From CAIUKX01 sp964580965 (GTDB lineage Bacteria; Bacteroidota; Bacteroidia; Flavobacteriales_D; Crocinitomicaceae), in NCBI GenBank assembly GCA_964580965.1, contig CAZOLZ010000032.1, positions 1 through 28,242 of the forward strand: a stretch of DNA of 28,242 nt. Direction: 5' to 3'. This document shows positions 24,672 through 28,242 of this stretch, one piece after another. The notes under the pieces were generated by a model that was not told the DNA's origin, ran no database searches, and saw only the letters and a program-made list of their open reading frames with translations. Within the stretch, counting starts at the first letter, position 1. Each line of letters opens with the position of its first letter. Made by a program: the position numbers and the translations under genes.

Positions 24672-25823
24672 CTATTTCAAAAATATTTTTTGATTTTTCT
24701 TTAACTGATGTAATACCCTTATCAATTTATCAAAGTCTGATTGCTCATTAAAAACCTGAACTGAATACCTCAAATACAAATCATCATTATTTACAGTTAT
24801 AGGGATCTCAATTCTATACTTTTCAAGGAGCTCTTTTTTTAATAGTATGGGATTATTCGTTTTTATTGGAATCACTCCCATTTGACCAAGAAACTCTTTA
24901 TCTATTGGAGATATTGATTCAAACTTAAATTCCTCTTTTAAACCAGATAATAAATCAATATTCCATTCTCTATTTTTGAAAGCAACATCTGTCCATTTAT
25001 TTCGTTTTAAAAAATCTAAAACAAAAGAAACCGTTAAAAAAGCTGAATAATCTCTAGTTCCATTCATTTGGTGATAATCAATAAATTGAGAATCACTTGG
25101 ATTATCACTTTTATACCCCCAACTTACCACTAATGGATCAATCCAATCTTGAAACTCTTTTTTTACATATAAAAATGCTGCACCTTTAGGTCCCATCATC
25201 CATTTATGACAAGCTCCTGTGTACACATCCGCCTTCAACTCATTTAAATCTAATGGAATATGAGCTGGAACATGTGCACCATCAACAATAGTTATTAATC
25301 CTCTCCTTTTAGCTTCTTTACAAATCTCTTCGACAGGTAATATTAAAGCTGTTGCACTTGTAATTTGACTGATAAAAACAACTTTTGTCTTATCGGAAAA
25401 CCCCTTCCAAAAATCTTCTAAAATTTGCCCTTTTGAAACTACAGGTAAATTTATATGCTGTTTGATATATTTCGCTTTTTTTTGAGAGCAATAAAACTCC
25501 CAAGTTCTATCCATTGCACCATATTCTAGATCTGTAGTTAAAATTTCATCCCCAGGTTCCAACTGAATAGATTTAGCTATAATATTAATTGCATAAGTTG
25601 GATTTGTTGTAAATACAATTTCATCTGATTTTGCACCAACATAACTAGCTAGCTTCATTCTTGCATCAGCTAATCTTCTTACACCTTCATCAACCATAAA
25701 ATAAACAGGGTTACGTTCAAATTCTAATTGATTCTTTTGATATTCACGAAAAATCTCCCTAGGACAAGCTCCAAACGAACCAAAATTTAAAAAAGTGACA
25801 TCAGGGTTTAACAAGAACTCCAT
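24672..25823 (-). CDS. Class V PLP-dependent enzyme, isopenicillin-N-epimerase-like
   Basis: This 383-residue fold-type I PLP enzyme is of aminotransferase class V. It opens VTFLNFGSFGACPREI, has IVDGAHVPAHIPLDL (the cofactor-binding Asp-Gly-Ala-His) and the PLP lysine in TGACHKWMMGPKGAAFLY. The GACHKW...GPKG motif is that of the CefD/isopenicillin-N epimerase-like group rather than SufS/NifS. No SufS-like RTGHHCAQP persulfide segment is present, so a desulfurase role is doubtful. The true substrate cannot be told; CefD-like proteins in non-antibiotic bacteria are mostly uncharacterised. It lies upstream of sufS on the same strand, but a separate promoter precedes sufS. Confidence 0.8.
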   Translation of the reverse strand: MEFLLNPDVTFLNFGSFGACPREIFREYQKNQLEFERNPVYFMVDEGVRRLADARMKLASYVGAKSDEIVFTTNPTYAINIIAKSIQLEPGDEILTTDLEYGAMDRTWEFYCSQKKAKYIKQHINLPVVSKGQILEDFWKGFSDKTKVVFISQITSATALILPVEEICKEAKRRGLITIVDGAHVPAHIPLDLNELKADVYTGACHKWMMGPKGAAFLYVKKEFQDWIDPLVVSWGYKSDNPSDSQFIDYHQMNGTRDYSAFLTVSFVLDFLKRNKWTDVAFKNREWNIDLLSGLKEEFKFESISPIDKEFLGQMGVIPIKTNNPILLKKELLEKYRIEIPITVNNDDLYLRYSVQVFNEQSDFDKLIRVLHQLKKNQKIFLK

Positions 25824-26261
25824 TCAATGAATATTTGAAGATATAAAAAACCCGTACGTTTGGTTAATTGAAGCCTCAATTAACACGTTTAGGTTTACCG
25901 TAAATTTCTGAATTCCTCTGTTCCAATTTGGAAATCAGAAGATTGAGGCCTTTCATAGATTTACAAAGCGACACCTTAATTATAAGTTCCTAAGCTTCAA
26001 ATTATACGTACGGGACCTTCTTTCGAAGTAGATTACATAGCCAATCTCTATTGGTCGAATCGTATAACAAAAATATAAAAAATATAAAATCAAGAATAAT
26101 TATCTATTAAATACTTATACTCATACTTAATTCTTAGTTTTAACCCTTAAAAACGGATAAAAAACATTTTTTTAAAAAAATATCCCTTAATATATAGTTA
26201 TATCAGTTTTTATTCGTAATATTGCACCCCGATTTAGACGGAAATAAAGAAATTAAGAGTC
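25824..26261. other. Intergenic region between the class V enzyme gene and rplS
   Basis: This 438-base gap contains the candidate ncRNA (25845-26014) and its possible 5' extension to 26054. The remaining 26055-26261 is very AT-rich, with no open frame I can support. The end carries the rplS start region: TAATATTG (26216-26223) approximates the TAnnTTTG box, but no convincing -33 box is visible. A leader of about 35 bases then leads to the rplS ATG. Confidence 0.55.
25845..26014 (-). ncRNA. Candidate structured non-coding RNA, possibly 6S-like
   Basis: On minus, CCCGTACGT (26014-26006) pairs perfectly with ACGTACGGG (25859-25851), followed by TTTTTT (25850-25845). This gives a closed RNA of about 170 nucleotides with an intrinsic-terminator-like end. 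Inside, TTCTGATTTCC pairs with GGAATTCAGAA (one mismatch) and GTAAAT with ATTTAC, making a long irregular hairpin. Near the 3' end, GTTAATTGA and TCAATTAAC form a perfect local hairpin. That hairpin competes with an alternative pairing of TTGAAGC (5' side) with GCTTCAA. A closing stem, a central open region with a switching hairpin and a long apical arm are features of 6S RNA. Two small hairpins just 5' (26017-26028, 26041-26054) may extend it to 26054. Family not confirmed. Confidence 0.55.
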
Positions 26262-26627
26262 ATGGATATTATAAAACAAATTGAGAAGGAATTAGTTGAA
26301 GTTAAAAACTTCCCTTACTTTAAAAGCGGTTACACAGTAACAGTTTCATACAAAATTAAAGAAGGATCTAAAGAACGTATCCAGCAGTTCCAAGGTGTTG
26401 TAATTCAACGTCGTGGTTCAGGAGCTACAGAAACGTTCACAGTACGTAAAATGTCAGGAAACGTAGGTGTTGAGCGTATTTTCCCTATCGCTTCTCCTTT
26501 CATCGAGGATATCGTAGTGAACAAGAAAGGATTCGTTCGTAGAGCTCGTATCTTCTACTTCAGAAACCTTACAGGTAAATCTGCAAGAATTAGAGAAAAA
26601 AGAAGTTTCTCAAATACTGAAAAATAA
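26262..26627 (+). CDS. rplS: 50S ribosomal protein L19
   Basis: L19 sits at the interface of the large and small ribosomal subunits. The 121-residue protein is nearly standard in length. It has the family core GSKERIQQFQGVVIQRRGSG, TFTVRKMSGNVGVERIFP and the basic C-terminal RRARIFYFRNLTGKSARIREK. In many bacteria rplS follows trmD; here it stands alone and is followed by a strong terminator, so it forms its own transcription unit. Codon use (CGT, GGT, ATC) looks more optimised than that of its neighbours, as expected for a highly expressed gene. Confidence 0.97.
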   Translation: MDIIKQIEKELVEVKNFPYFKSGYTVTVSYKIKEGSKERIQQFQGVVIQRRGSGATETFTVRKMSGNVGVERIFPIASPFIEDIVVNKKGFVRRARIFYFRNLTGKSARIREKRSFSNTEK

Positions 26628-26643
26628 TTTTACCAATTATATT

Positions 26644-26677
26644 AAAAGGCTTTCTCAAATGAGAAAGCCTTTTTTTT
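26644..26677 (+). terminator. Rho-independent terminator of rplS
   Basis: AAAAGGCTTTCTC (26644-26656) and GAGAAAGCCTTTT (26661-26673) form a perfect 13-bp stem with an AAAT loop. A run of eight T (26670-26677) overlaps and follows its 3' arm. Confidence 0.93.
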
Positions 26678-26694
26678 GACCTAAACTTTTAAAG

Positions 26695-27447
26695 TTGAAT
26701 AAAAAATTAAAGAAAAAAACAAATCAAAATAATTTTATCCCCCCTCTGCTTTTCTTTTTGATAATAGTAGTTTCAATAACTTTCTTTTACAAGAAAAAGG
26801 TCGAAACAAATCAAGACAAAAAAGTTGTTCAAACATTCTTATCTAATCGACCTGCAAATTTCGCCTCCGTTGGCCTTGATGTTTCGCATCATCAAGGGAA
26901 AATTAATTGGAATAAGTTATTTAAACATTACCGTTACGATACCCTTATTCAATTTGTTTATTGTAAGGCAACTGAAGGCAGTAACTATTTGGATCAAGAA
27001 TTTAAATACAACCGTTCCGAATTATCGAGGTTAGGTATTAGGAACGGTGCTTATCATTTTTTTAGATTTACTTCCAACCCCATAGATCAAGCCAAACACT
27101 TTTTAAATGAATGGAATGTTTACGAAAATGACTTGCCTCCTGTTTTAGATATTGAAATAGAAGGACCAAACGATAAAGAATTTTTCGAGGCAATAAAAAT
27201 CTGGTTGAAGTATATTGAAAACGTAACTGGAAGAAGACCAATAATTTACACTTCAAAACATTTTTATGAAACTAAATTCAAAACTCAATTTCTAGATTAT
27301 AAATTTTGGGTTGCCGCTTATTCAGCTTCATCATTAAAACTTGATGATCGAATTATACATTGGCAATACACCGATAGAGCAAAGCTTCCTGGAATTAAAG
27401 GTAAAATTGATGCCAATGTCTCAGTATTATTCAAAGATGACAAGTAA
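26695..27447 (+). CDS. GH25 lysozyme-like, membrane-anchored cell-wall hydrolase
   Basis: This 250-residue glycoside hydrolase family 25 protein is of the muramidase type that cuts peptidoglycan. A lysine-rich N-terminus and one membrane segment (about 14-31, FIPPLLFFLIIVVSITFF) would anchor it facing the periplasm. The barrel contains GLDVSHHQGKINW (Asp-62), YCKATEGSNYLD, GAYHFFRF, and the acid motif PPVLDIEIEG (Asp-152, Glu-154). It ends HWQYTDRAKLPGIKGKIDANV, as GH25 enzymes do. The start is TTG: an in-frame stop lies 18 bases upstream and no ATG occurs before the catalytic domain. The TTG lies just after the rplS terminator. The physiological role is unknown. Confidence 0.88.
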   Translation: MNKKLKKKTNQNNFIPPLLFFLIIVVSITFFYKKKVETNQDKKVVQTFLSNRPANFASVGLDVSHHQGKINWNKLFKHYRYDTLIQFVYCKATEGSNYLDQEFKYNRSELSRLGIRNGAYHFFRFTSNPIDQAKHFLNEWNVYENDLPPVLDIEIEGPNDKEFFEAIKIWLKYIENVTGRRPIIYTSKHFYETKFKTQFLDYKFWVAAYSASSLKLDDRIIHWQYTDRAKLPGIKGKIDANVSVLFKDDK

Positions 27448-27575
27448 CAAGAAGTTATAGTTATTAATGAGCAATTCATATTTACAACATAATGTGAAAT
27501 GTTCAAAAATATCTCTCAATATTTTCTAGATTTTAAAGATTTTATCTTAATTTTACGCATCAAATTTTACAAGAA

Positions 27576-28242
27576 ATGAACTTACACGAATATCAAGGAA
27601 AATCAATCCTTAAAAGCTTTGGAGTAAAAGTACAAGAAGGAATTGTAGTTGACAAAGTAGAAGAAGCTCAATCAGCAGCAAAAAAATTAACAGAAGAAAC
27701 TGGTACTAGCTGGTATGTTGTTAAGGCTCAAATCCACGCTGGTGGTAGAGGTAAAGGTGTTGTTAAAGAAACAGGGTCTCACGGTGTTGTTTTAGCGAAA
27801 GGAATTGATAAACTTGACGATACAGTTAACGGAATCTTAGGAGGGCACTTAGAAACTGCTCAAACAAATGGAGTTGGTAAAAAAGTTAACAAAGTGTTAA
27901 TTGCACAAGATGTTTATTACCCTGGTGAATCTGAAATATCTGAATTCTATATGTCAGTTTTATTAGACAGAGAATTGGGTAAGAACGTTATCGTTTATTC
28001 TACTGAAGGAGGTATGGATATTGAGCACGTTGCTGAAACTACACCTCATTTAATCTACAAAGAAGTAATTGATCCAAGAGTTGGAATTCAAGGATTCCAA
28101 GCTAGAAAAATTGCTTTTAATCTAGGTCTATCAGGTAAAGCGTTCAAAGAAATGGTAGGTTTTGTAACGAACTTGTACGCTGCATTTGTTGGATGTGATG
28201 CATCAATGTTTGAAATTAATCCTGTATTTAAAACTTCTGATG
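27576..28242 (+). CDS. sucC: Succinyl-CoA synthetase beta subunit, 5' part
   Basis: The coding region begins at the ATG at 27576 and runs off the window end, giving 222 complete codons of about 390-400 expected. The enzyme makes succinate and ATP (or GTP) from succinyl-CoA in the citric acid cycle. It opens MNLHEYQGKSILKSFGVKV, typical of SucC. It continues with the ATP-grasp nucleotide site VVKAQIHAGGRGKGVVK and with FYMSVLLDRELGKNVIVYS and STEGGMDIEHVAE. The reading frame has no interruption in the visible part. It follows the GH25 gene by 128 bases. The alpha subunit gene sucD is not in the window. Confidence 0.96.
   Translation, partial: MNLHEYQGKSILKSFGVKVQEGIVVDKVEEAQSAAKKLTEETGTSWYVVKAQIHAGGRGKGVVKETGSHGVVLAKGIDKLDDTVNGILGGHLETAQTNGVGKKVNKVLIAQDVYYPGESEISEFYMSVLLDRELGKNVIVYSTEGGMDIEHVAETTPHLIYKEVIDPRVGIQGFQARKIAFNLGLSGKAFKEMVGFVTNLYAAFVGCDASMFEINPVFKTSD

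Noticed and set aside
1..28242. Mobile elements, CRISPR arrays, tRNA genes, phage genes
   Set aside because: I looked on both strands for transposase motifs, regularly spaced repeats, tRNA cloverleaf/T-loop signatures and phage proteins and found none.

Overview
The window is AT-rich DNA from a Bacteroidota bacterium, most likely of the class Flavobacteriia. The evidence is a GldA-type ABC ATPase, a DUF2480 protein, an SDR-type threonine dehydrogenase, and a methionine synthase split into two genes. Several promoters also fit the Bacteroidota consensus TTTG-N19/20-TAnnTTTG, and classical Shine-Dalgarno sites are mostly absent. I see no insertion sequence, CRISPR array, tRNA, prophage or attachment site. 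The content is mainly core metabolism, and no gene cluster stands out as a new system. The most novel features are RNA and regulatory elements.

Layout. 1-3700: the 3' half of a TPP riboswitch, a TonB-dependent receptor that is probably the thiamin receptor, a terminator, and a short acyl-CoA-dehydrogenase-like flavoprotein. 3700-5700 (minus): a secreted MORN/YwqK repeat protein and L-threonine 3-dehydrogenase. 5800-8490: tyrosine catabolism genes hmgA and hpd, with a near-ideal promoter upstream of hmgA and a perfect 20-bp inverted repeat upstream of hpd. 8510-12475 (minus): cobalamin-dependent methionine synthase as two overlapping genes behind a SAM-I riboswitch. 12500-14700: a rhomboid protease, a SixA-like phosphatase, the RNase P RNA gene rnpB (minus) and a small unknown protein. 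14790-16140: a lipoprotein and a CTP-synthase-like amidotransferase homologue that has lost its nucleophile. 16137-19822 (minus): rnhA, a DUF6089-type outer-membrane-associated protein, and an overlapping response regulator / histidine kinase pair. 19921-20823: gldA. 20863-24590 (minus): sufS, sufE, a sufT-like gene, fabF and a DUF2480 gene. These are packed with gaps of 1-21 bp and look like one operon. 24672-25823: a second class V PLP enzyme. About 25845-26054 (minus): a candidate structured non-coding RNA, possibly 6S-like. 26262-28242: rplS with a strong terminator, a GH25 lysozyme-like gene starting at TTG, and the 5' part of sucC, which runs off the end.

How the genes relate. Two metabolite-sensing leaders control vitamin and methionine functions: TPP acts on thiamin uptake and SAM acts on methionine synthase. 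The hmgA/hpd pair converts 4-hydroxyphenylpyruvate through homogentisate to maleylacetoacetate. The suf genes supply sulfur for Fe-S cluster assembly, but the sufBCD scaffold genes are not in this window. All functional calls come from reading motifs and protein architecture; no database search was run.
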